From Sulfitobacter mediterraneus (GTDB lineage: Bacteria > Pseudomonadota > Alphaproteobacteria > Rhodobacterales > Rhodobacteraceae), in NCBI RefSeq assembly GCF_016801775.1, contig NZ_CP069004.1, positions 3,100,001 to 3,164,000 on the forward strand: a stretch of DNA of 64,000 nucleotides. The letters are read 5' to 3'. Under the pieces are notes generated by a model. The model was not told where the DNA came from, ran no database searches, and saw only the letters and a program-made list of their open reading frames with translations. The position numbers and the translations under genes were made by a program. Shown here piece by piece: positions 52,791-62,301 of this stretch. Position 1 is the stretch's first letter, and every line of letters begins with the position of its first letter.

Positions 52791-53192
52791 ATGGATGAAG
52801 TTGCGGAGTTTCTGACAAACGTAGAGCCACCGCGCCGCCATGCAGAGGCGGCCGAGCTGGATGCGCTCTTTCGCAAAGTCACAGGCTGGCAACCGCGATT
52901 CTACAAAGGCGGCATGCTGGGGTATGGCCGGTATGATTACACCTACGCCTCTGGCCGCAGCGGCAGCACATTTGCCACCGGTTTTGCACCGCGCAAGGCC
53001 AAGTTGTCGATCTATATCATGCCCGGATATGCCAATTTCGACCCCATATTGGCGCGGCTGGGCAAACACAGCAAAGGCAAATCCTGCCTCTACCTCAACA
53101 AGCTGGCCGATGCTGACACGGATGTCCTCGCCGAATTGATCCGCGCCGGTCTGCAAGACCTGAACGGTCATTGGCCAGTGCAGCCGACCTAA
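52791..53192 (+). CDS. DUF1801 domain protein
   Basis: 133 residues. DALFRKVTGWQPRFYKGGMLGYGRYDYTY and KLSIYIMPGYANFDPILARL are the family core (alpha-beta two-layer sandwich). GKSCLYLNKLADADTDVL follows. No catalytic residue or partner is known. It starts 21 bases after the MORN stop and is likely co-transcribed. Confidence 0.85.
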   Translation: MDEVAEFLTNVEPPRRHAEAAELDALFRKVTGWQPRFYKGGMLGYGRYDYTYASGRSGSTFATGFAPRKAKLSIYIMPGYANFDPILARLGKHSKGKSCLYLNKLADADTDVLAELIRAGLQDLNGHWPVQPT

Positions 53193-53254
53193 GCTGTTTA
53201 CTGGACAATTCTGCGGCGCTGTGACAGGTGACCGTTGCGATAGGAGAATACCAA

Positions 53255-54592
53255 ATGTCCAGCCAAACCGTTACCCGTTTTGCCCCGTCCCCAACCGGAT
53301 ATATCCATGTGGGCAACCTGCGGACCGCCCTGATGAACTATCTGATTGCCCGCAAGGCTGGCGGAACATTCATCCTGCGGATTGACGACACAGATCCAGA
53401 GCGCAGCAAAGAAGAATATGTTGATGCAATCAAAGAAGACCTGACATGGCTGGGCCTGCATTGGGACCGGGTCGAACGGCAATCCGAACGGCTCGATCAG
53501 TACCACGCTGCGGCGGATGATCTGCGGGCCAAGGGCCGGTTCTACGAGGCATTCGAGACGCCGACCGAGCTGGATCTCAAGCGCAAGAAACAACTGAACA
53601 TGGGCAAGCCGCCGGTCTATGACCGCGCGGCGCTGGCACTGTCAGAGGATGAAAAGAACGCCCTGCGTGCCGAACGCGGTGATGGGGTGTGGCGCTTCAA
53701 GCTGGATCAGGAGCGGATCGAGTGGAATGATGGCATTCTGGGCGATATCTCTATCGATGCCGCTTCTGTGTCGGACCCGGTGTTGATCCGCGGTGACGGG
53801 CAGATCCTGTATACGCTGGCCAGTGTTGTGGATGATACCGAAATGGGCGTGACCCATGTTGTGCGCGGCTCTGATCACGTCACAAACACGGCGACGCAGA
53901 TCCAGATCATGCAGGCGCTGGGCATGGGCAATGTGCCAAGTTTTGCCCACCATTCGCTGTTGACCGGCCCGCAGGGTGAAGCGCTGTCAAAGCGCCTTGG
54001 CACCTTGTCTTTGCGTGATCTGCGGGCGCAGGGCATTCAGCCCTATGCCTTGCTCAGTCTGATGGCGCGGCTTGGATCGTCTGATCCGGTGGAACTGCGC
54101 ACGGATATGGACAGCCTGATCGAGGGCTTTGATATAAATCATTTCGGCTCTGCCCCGACCAAATTTGACGTGCAGGATCTTTTCCCGCTGACCGGACGCT
54201 ATCTGCAGCAATTGCCGCTTGAGGCCGTAGCAGATGAGATTGCCGCGTTGGGCGTGCCTGCGGATCAAGCGGACCGGTTCTGGTCCGTCACCCGCGAGAA
54301 CATCTCGACCCTCAAAGATCTAAACGGCTGGTGGGCGATGTTCCGCGATGGCGCTGATCCGGTGATCGAAGAGGGCGACGCGGATTTCATCAAAGAGGCC
54401 ATGGCGATGCTGCCTGAGATGCCGTTTGACGAAAACACCTGGTCGAGTTGGACCGCCGCCGTCAAAGAGGCCACCGGTCGCAAGGGGCGCGGGCTGTTCC
54501 GGCCATTGCGTCTGGCCCTGACAGGGCAGGAAAGTGGGCCGGAAATGGCCGCCGTGATGCCCTTGTTGCAAGTGGTCAAAGCGCGGAAATGA
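53255..54592 (+). CDS. gltX: Glutamate--tRNA ligase
   Basis: 445-residue class I synthetase. FAPSPTGYIHVGNLRTALMNY carries the HIGH motif as HVGN near residue 18. The KMSKS-equivalent is ALSKRLGT near residue 243, in which the first Lys is replaced by Ala. Alphaproteobacteria commonly have two glutamyl synthetases, and this one is the shorter type. ATG 53255 follows TAGGAGAATACCAA; nine upstream codons in frame lack a site. Whether it charges tRNA-Gln as well cannot be told here. Confidence 0.94.
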   Translation: MSSQTVTRFAPSPTGYIHVGNLRTALMNYLIARKAGGTFILRIDDTDPERSKEEYVDAIKEDLTWLGLHWDRVERQSERLDQYHAAADDLRAKGRFYEAFETPTELDLKRKKQLNMGKPPVYDRAALALSEDEKNALRAERGDGVWRFKLDQERIEWNDGILGDISIDAASVSDPVLIRGDGQILYTLASVVDDTEMGVTHVVRGSDHVTNTATQIQIMQALGMGNVPSFAHHSLLTGPQGEALSKRLGTLSLRDLRAQGIQPYALLSLMARLGSSDPVELRTDMDSLIEGFDINHFGSAPTKFDVQDLFPLTGRYLQQLPLEAVADEIAALGVPADQADRFWSVTRENISTLKDLNGWWAMFRDGADPVIEEGDADFIKEAMAMLPEMPFDENTWSSWTAAVKEATGRKGRGLFRPLRLALTGQESGPEMAAVMPLLQVVKARK

Positions 54593-54649
54593 TTTGCGGG
54601 CCGGGGATCACACATCCGGCCCAAGGCCAGATCAGCGGCGCGGCCGCAT

Positions 54650-56047
54650 ATGGCTGATGCACAGGCGAAATTCCTGACCGGCAATCTCTTTGCCCATACC
54701 GCCGTGATGGCGTTGACGGCCTCCATCGGGTTGATGGCGGTCTTTGTCGTCGATTTTGTTGATATGATCTTCATTTCGATGCTGGGCAAATCGGAACTGG
54801 CTGCCGCCGTCGGCTATGCTGGTGCGATCTTGTTTTTCACCACATCCTTCGGGATTGGATTGGCTATTTCTGCTGGGGCATTGGTGGCACGGGCGCTTGG
54901 CTCCGGGGATGCCGAACTGGCGCGGGAACGCACCACCCACGCGCTGAGCTATGGTCTTATGTTCAGCATCGTCTTTGCGGTGATCTTCTGGTTGTCATTG
55001 GAATGGATGGTGGCGCTGCTGGGCGCGACAGGGGAAACCGCCGAGCTGAGCGTGCATTTTCTGCAAATCGTGGTGCCAAGCGTGCCCTTCTTGATCCTTG
55101 GCATGATGGGCAGTGCGGTCCTGCGTGCCCACGGCGATGCGAGGCGGGCGATGATGGCGACGATCTCGGGCGGCGTGGTCAATGCGGTGCTGGACCCGAT
55201 CCTGATCTTCGGGCTGGATCTGGAGCTGACCGGCGCGGCAATTGCCTCCTTCGTGGCGCGGCTGGTGATTGCCGTGGTGGCAATCCTGCCGTTGATCCGG
55301 ATTTATGGGGGCATCGTGCGCCCGCGTCTGGCTGGTATGATCCGCGACCTTGCGCCGGTGCTGGCCATTGCCTTTCCCGCCATTCTTGCACAGATCGCCA
55401 CCCCCGTAGGCCAGGCCTATGTCACACGGGCGATGGCCGGATATGGTGAAGAGGCGGTGGCGGGCATGGCGATTGTCGGCCGGATGATTCCGGTGGCCTT
55501 CGGCGTGGTTTTTGCCCTGTCGGGGGCGGTTGGTCCGATCATCGGCCAGAACTACGGCGCGGGCAACATGGACAGGGTGCGGCGCGGTTTCAATGCGGCG
55601 GTCTTGTTCACAGCTTTGGTCACGGTCTTTGTCTCGGCTGTGCTGTTTGCCCTGCGCGGGCCGATTGCCAATCTGTTTGAGGCCACAGGCATTACCCGCG
55701 ATTTGATCTATCTGTTTTGCGGGCCGCTGTCCTTGGCGTTCTTCTTTCCCGGCGTGTTGTTTGTGGCCAATGCGGCGTTCAACAACCTGGGCCAGCCGTT
55801 CCTGTCGACCTTCACCAATTGGGGCCGCAACGCATTGGCGCTGATCCCGCTGGTCTGGCTGGGCGCGATGATCTGGGGCCCGCAAGGTGTGCTGATCGGG
55901 CAATCGTTGGCAGGTGTTCTGTTTGGGATCGTCGCCTGGGTGCTGGCGCTGCGCTGCATCGCGCGGGGCGGCAAACCGGGCAAGACAGGGCAAGAGATAT
56001 TTGGCCGCGAGGGGCGTCTGATGGCGCTATTTCAGGCCCGCCGATAG
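54650..56047 (+). CDS. MATE family efflux transporter
   Basis: 465 residues with 12 predicted hydrophobic helices. FVVDFVDMIFISMLGKSELAA lies near the N-terminus and GIGLAISAGALVARALGSGD is a MATE core loop. The second half repeats the fold (GPIIGQNYGAGNMDRVRRGFN). The transporter extrudes drugs or metabolites driven by Na+ or H+. ATG 54650 is 57 bases after gltX. The substrate is unknown. Convergent with the GGCT gene with overlapping ends. Confidence 0.9.
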   Translation: MADAQAKFLTGNLFAHTAVMALTASIGLMAVFVVDFVDMIFISMLGKSELAAAVGYAGAILFFTTSFGIGLAISAGALVARALGSGDAELARERTTHALSYGLMFSIVFAVIFWLSLEWMVALLGATGETAELSVHFLQIVVPSVPFLILGMMGSAVLRAHGDARRAMMATISGGVVNAVLDPILIFGLDLELTGAAIASFVARLVIAVVAILPLIRIYGGIVRPRLAGMIRDLAPVLAIAFPAILAQIATPVGQAYVTRAMAGYGEEAVAGMAIVGRMIPVAFGVVFALSGAVGPIIGQNYGAGNMDRVRRGFNAAVLFTALVTVFVSAVLFALRGPIANLFEATGITRDLIYLFCGPLSLAFFFPGVLFVANAAFNNLGQPFLSTFTNWGRNALALIPLVWLGAMIWGPQGVLIGQSLAGVLFGIVAWVLALRCIARGGKPGKTGQEIFGREGRLMALFQARR

Positions 56048-56584
56048 ACGGCTGAGGTGCAGATCCACCAGCGCGGTTTCAGCCTCTGATATGGGTTGGT
56101 GCCGCGGATAAATCGGTGCGGCGCGATCATCCAGAATGGGCGTTTCCCAGCCTGACGTCGTGTCAAAGAACCGCTGCACGCCCGCGTCTCCAAACTCACG
56201 CAGGAACCCTTGCACCACCACATCAAGGTAGCTGCGCAGGATGCAATGATCGCCGCTATCGACGCGATTGTCGGGCGTCACGCTGTAATGGGCAATCTGC
56301 GGCGCTTGGCCCAAAGGATGTGCAACCGCGCCGCCGGAGGGCTGGCGGTCATAGCCGGTTTCGCGCAGGTCCAGCGCCGCCCAATCGGCGCCCGGCACGG
56401 CAGCGATCAACCCGTCAATGGTGCATGAGGGGTCAGGCTCCACCGTCAGAAACACCACGTCGCGCAGGCGGGTGCGCACCCATCTGCGCCGCCAGCCCTG
56501 CAATTGCGCGGGATGCGCATCCGGATAGGCGTGTGTGTTGCGGTTGACGAGGCTGCCGTAGCCAAAAAAGTAAGGGGTCATCAT
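56027..56584 (-). CDS. Gamma-glutamylcyclotransferase family protein
   Basis: 185 residues. PYFFGYGSLVNRNTHAYPD has the FGYGSL substrate pocket. LRETGYDRQ supplies the usual catalytic Glu region. It likely forms 5-oxoproline from gamma-glutamyl peptides such as glutathione; other GGCT-fold reactions are possible. The start is ATG 56584 or 56581. The upstream region on the opposite strand contains the glycine riboswitch promoter. Confidence 0.88.
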   Translation of the reverse strand: MMTPYFFGYGSLVNRNTHAYPDAHPAQLQGWRRRWVRTRLRDVVFLTVEPDPSCTIDGLIAAVPGADWAALDLRETGYDRQPSGGAVAHPLGQAPQIAHYSVTPDNRVDSGDHCILRSYLDVVVQGFLREFGDAGVQRFFDTTSGWETPILDDRAAPIYPRHQPISEAETALVDLHLSRLSAGLK

Positions 56585-56644
56585 GGTCTGCCGATCGAAT
56601 TTAGGCCGCAGACAACACCGGAAGCGACGCGAACACAAGCACGC

Positions 56645-56672
56645 TTGACGGAATGGTATGCCGCGGCATACC
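56645..56672 (+). promoter_or_regulatory. Probable gcv promoter with an 18-bp palindromic operator
   Basis: TTGACG (56645-56650) is a good -35. Immediately after it GGTATGCCGCGGCATACC (56655-56672) is a perfect palindrome that occupies the spacer. A -10 is probably near 56668-56678 (ATACCT or CCTATAGC). The transcript would begin just before the riboswitch. The palindrome could bind a dimeric regulator that blocks polymerase. Confidence 0.5.
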
Positions 56673-56686
56673 TATAGCCAACCGTC

Positions 56687-56846
56687 ATGGGAGAATCGGC
56701 AGAGCGCCGGTGCCGAAGGAGCAACCGCCCCGGAAACTCTCAGGCCACAAGGACCGTGGCGGGCATACGACACTCTGGAGAGTGGTGCGAGCGGCACCCG
56801 CCGAAGGGATAACGATCTCAGGCGAAAGGACAGAGGGGGCATCGTG
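56687..56846 (+). promoter_or_regulatory. Tandem glycine riboswitch (two gcvT aptamers)
   Basis: Aptamer 1 covers about 56687-56770, with the gcvT-element features GGGAGA, the GCCG-rich stem, GAAGGAGCAACCGCC and CTCAGG. Aptamer 2 covers about 56771-56846 with GGAGAGTG, GCCGAAGGGATAACGATCTC and AGGCGAAAGGACAGAG. Two aptamers in series before gcvT is the known architecture; glycine binding turns on the cleavage system. The conserved cores are visible by eye, but the linker and pairing were not computed. Confidence 0.93.
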
Positions 56847-56890
56847 GGCCGCATGTTGCGGTGCATTGGTGCCGGTTGATCAATTGTCGA

Positions 56891-56921
56891 CATCCGGTTG
56901 AACAAGGGGACACACCGGATG
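56891..56921 (+). promoter_or_regulatory. Start-codon hairpin of gcvT (likely riboswitch expression platform)
   Basis: CATCCGG (56891-56897) pairs perfectly with CCGGATG (56915-56921), so the gcvT ATG (56919-56921) is in the stem and the AAGGGGA Shine-Dalgarno in the loop. CCGGTTGA occurs twice (56872-56879 and 56894-56901), so the upstream copy could compete for the same partner. This suggests translational control by the riboswitch. Confidence 0.55.
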
Positions 56922-58043
56922 AGCGATCTGAACCGCACACCACTTTTTGATCTGCATGTTGAGCTAGGCGCCAAGATGGTGCCCTTCGCGGGCTATGAAA
57001 TGCCCGTGCAATATCCGCTTGGCGTGATGAAGGAACACCAGCATACCCGCGAGGCCGCAGGTCTGTTCGACGTCAGCCACATGGGCCAGGTGATCCTGTC
57101 GGGCCCGTCATGGGAGGCGGTCGCAACAGCGTTTGAAACACTGGTGCCGATGGATGTGCTGGGGCTGGGCGATGGCCGGCAGCGCTATGGGTTGTTCACC
57201 AATGACGCTGGCGGAATCGAAGATGATCTGATGTTTGCCCGGCGCGGCGATGATCTGTTCGTGGTGGTGAACGCTGCGTGCAAGACGGCCGATATTGCCC
57301 GCATGAAGGCGGCGCTCGAACCTGAGATCACCGTGACTGCCTTGACGGATCGCGCGCTGATCGCGGTGCAGGGGCCTGGCGCAGAGGCGGCGGTTGCCGC
57401 GATGGATGCCGCGGCGGCAGATATGACGTTTATGGATGTGCGAGACCTGACACTGGACGGGATCGCGGTTTGGGCCTCCCGGTCCGGCTATACAGGCGAG
57501 GACGGCTATGAAATTTCCGTGCCTGAGGCGCAGGCCGAAGCGCTGACGCGCAAGCTGTTGGCGCAAGACGGGGTCGAGGCGATTGGCCTTGGCGCACGGG
57601 ATTCCCTGCGCCTTGAGGCCGGGCTTTGCCTTTATGGACATGACATCGACGCCACAACTAACCCTGTCGAGGGCGCATTGAACTGGGCCGTGCAAAAGGT
57701 ACGCCGTGCAGGCGGCGACCGCGCTGGCGGGTTTCCGGGCGCAGAGCCCGTGATGGCCGCCTTTGAAAACGGCGCCGCCCGCAAGCGTGTGGGGCTGTTG
57801 CCTGAAGGACGCGCCCCGATGCGCGAAGGCGTGGCGATTTTTGATGCGGCCGAAGGTGGCACACAGGTTGGCACGGTCACTTCCGGCGGTTTTGGCCCGA
57901 CTTTCGGCGGGCCGGTCGCGATGGGATATGTCGCCACAGAGCACAGCAAAATTGGCACGCCTCTTTGGGGCGAGGTCCGCGGCAAACGTCTGCCATTGAC
58001 GATTGCCAAGCTGCCCTTTGTAGCGGCAAACTTCAAAAGATAA
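56919..58043 (+). CDS. gcvT: Aminomethyltransferase (glycine cleavage T protein)
   Basis: 374-residue T protein; transfers the methylene carbon from aminomethyl-lipoyl-H to tetrahydrofolate, releasing ammonia. [25 protein letters not shown] and [17 protein letters not shown] are the N-terminal signature; [17 protein letters not shown] is the folate-binding region; [18 protein letters not shown] follows. ATG 56919 fits the family and lies in a hairpin that may control translation. First gene of gcvT-gcvH-gcvP. Confidence 0.96.
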   Translation: MSDLNRTPLFDLHVELGAKMVPFAGYEMPVQYPLGVMKEHQHTREAAGLFDVSHMGQVILSGPSWEAVATAFETLVPMDVLGLGDGRQRYGLFTNDAGGIEDDLMFARRGDDLFVVVNAACKTADIARMKAALEPEITVTALTDRALIAVQGPGAEAAVAAMDAAAADMTFMDVRDLTLDGIAVWASRSGYTGEDGYEISVPEAQAEALTRKLLAQDGVEAIGLGARDSLRLEAGLCLYGHDIDATTNPVEGALNWAVQKVRRAGGDRAGGFPGAEPVMAAFENGAARKRVGLLPEGRAPMREGVAIFDAAEGGTQVGTVTSGGFGPTFGGPVAMGYVATEHSKIGTPLWGEVRGKRLPLTIAKLPFVAANFKR

Positions 58044-58062
58044 TCAACAAAGGAACGACAAC

Positions 58063-58422
58063 ATGAAATTTACCGAAGAACACGAATGGCTGCGCGTTGA
58101 AGGCGATGAAGTGGTTGTGGGCATTACGATCCACGCGGCAGAGCAATTGGGCGACGTCGTTTTTGTGGAACTGCCCGAAGAAGGCACAACCGTCAGTAAA
58201 GACGACGAAGTGGTGGTGATCGAATCTGTCAAAGCCGCTTCTGACATCCTTGCCCCGATTGATGGTGAGATCACCGAAGTGAACAGCGCACTGACCGACA
58301 ATCCCAGCATGGTCAATGACGACCCGCAGGGCGAAGCGTGGTTTTTCAAGCTCAAGGTCAGCGATGCATCGCAGATGGACGAGTTTATGGATGAAGCCGG
58401 ATACCAGGCCTTCATCGGGTAA
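58063..58422 (+). CDS. gcvH: Glycine cleavage system H protein
   Basis: 119-residue lipoyl carrier. The lipoyl Lys is residue 57 in [38 protein letters not shown] opens the fold. It shuttles the aminomethyl group between P, T and L proteins. AAAGGAACGACAAC precedes the ATG. Copy D of the 3' element follows its stop within the operon. Confidence 0.97.
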   Translation: MKFTEEHEWLRVEGDEVVVGITIHAAEQLGDVVFVELPEEGTTVSKDDEVVVIESVKAASDILAPIDGEITEVNSALTDNPSMVNDDPQGEAWFFKLKVSDASQMDEFMDEAGYQAFIG

Positions 58423-58431
58423 CGCATGATG

Positions 58432-58480
58432 CCCGCCGGGGATGCCTCCGGCGGGAATATTTACAGCCAAAAAGAAAAGG
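58432..58480 (+). repeat. Dispersed 3' element, copy D (between gcvH and gcvP)
   Basis: CCCGCCGG (58432-58439) pairs with CCGGCGGG (58448-58455), then the tail AATATTTACAGCCAAAAAGAAAA. The pattern of hairpin, ATATT and CAAAAGAAA matches copies A-C. It is in the sense orientation of gcvH and separates it from gcvP, so it may also affect relative expression within the operon. Confidence 0.65.
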
Positions 58481-58489
58481 GCGGGTGCC

Positions 58490-61336
<2,847 letters not shown>

Positions 61337-61359
61337 TCCGGCGGAATTGAGAAATGGCA

Positions 61360-61389
61360 AAAGGCGGGGCTAAAGGCTCCGCCTTTTTT
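61360..61389 (+). terminator. Intrinsic terminator of the gcv operon
   Basis: AAAGGCGGGGC (61360-61370) pairs with GCTCCGCCTTT (61376-61386) through 11 pairs with one G-T wobble, followed by three more Ts (six in a row). It lies 24 bases after the gcvP stop. Confidence 0.9.
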
Positions 61390-61402
61390 GCATCTGACCC
61401 GT

Positions 61403-62287
61403 TCAGGCGCTGTTCGGCTCTTGCCTCACAAGAAAATCAAAGACCTTGCGCAGCCGGTTCCATGTGGTGCGGTCCGGCGCGACCAACAGATGACCGTCGC
61501 GGCGGGCGGCGGTATAAGGCCCACCGTCCAGCATTTCCACATGGGCACCGGCCTGCGCACAGATCAATGCTCCGGCGGCGTGATCCCACGGGTGCAACAT
61601 TCCTGTCAGAAGAAAATCCACATGGCCCTGGGCCACCATCCTGTATTCATGCGCAGAACAGCGCAGGCTGCTGATGCGGGCGAAACTTGGCAGAGTCGCA
61701 GCGACCTGTCGCAACACCGGCCCATTGAACAGGCTGAGCGGGATATATCCTGACAGGTTCTCAATCTGCTTGCCCATTGCAACCTTCAGCCGCGTGCTGT
61801 TGCCATTGGCCTTTTGCATTTCAGCGAGGTCCGTCGCGCTGTCCGCAATGGCCCAATCGTCGGCAATTGGATCGTAGATCAGCCCAAAACCGGGTTTGCC
61901 AAATTGCGTGACCGCAAGGATCACGCCAAAGACCGCCAGCCCATGCGCAAAGTTCCACGTGCCATCCACCGGATCGAGAATGAACGCCAGGGGCGCAGCG
62001 GCCAAACCGTCCAACAGGGACGGATTTTTGGAAACAGCTTCCTCGCCGATCACCAGGGCATCGGGAAATGCGATCTTGAGCGCCCGTGTCATCATCGCCT
62101 CGGCCTCCAGATCGGCGCGGGTCACCAGATCGTCGGGGCGTGATTTGCTGCTGATATCTGCGGCAGCGAGGGCGCGAAAACGCGGCAGAATTTCTGCCTT
62201 GGCGGCGCGGCGGACAATGTTCAGGACGTGCTGCTGCTGCGCGGGGCGCAAGGCGGGGGGCAGGGGGGCCGGCAAGTCCTGGGTCAT
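61403..62287 (-). CDS. Inositol monophosphatase family protein
   Basis: 294 residues. VTRADLEAEAMM, VIGEEAVS, FILDPVDGTWNFAHGL and HPWDHAAGALI are the Mg-binding motifs of the IMPase superfamily. The DPVDGTWNF and WDHAAG motifs suggest an IMPase or 3'(2'),5'-bisphosphate nucleotidase-like activity. The substrate cannot be assigned. It stands just upstream of the ABC permease end on the same strand. Confidence 0.9.
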   Translation of the reverse strand: MTQDLPAPLPPALRPAQQQHVLNIVRRAAKAEILPRFRALAAADISSKSRPDDLVTRADLEAEAMMTRALKIAFPDALVIGEEAVSKNPSLLDGLAAAPLAFILDPVDGTWNFAHGLAVFGVILAVTQFGKPGFGLIYDPIADDWAIADSATDLAEMQKANGNSTRLKVAMGKQIENLSGYIPLSLFNGPVLRQVAATLPSFARISSLRCSAHEYRMVAQGHVDFLLTGMLHPWDHAAGALICAQAGAHVEMLDGGPYTAARRDGHLLVAPDRTTWNRLRKVFDFLVRQEPNSA

Positions 62288-62301
62288 GTCACATCCGGTT
62301 G

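Noticed and set aside
51975..53171. 398-codon frame antisense to the MORN gene with apparent repeats
   Set aside because: The repeats only mirror the MORN repeats on the coding strand.
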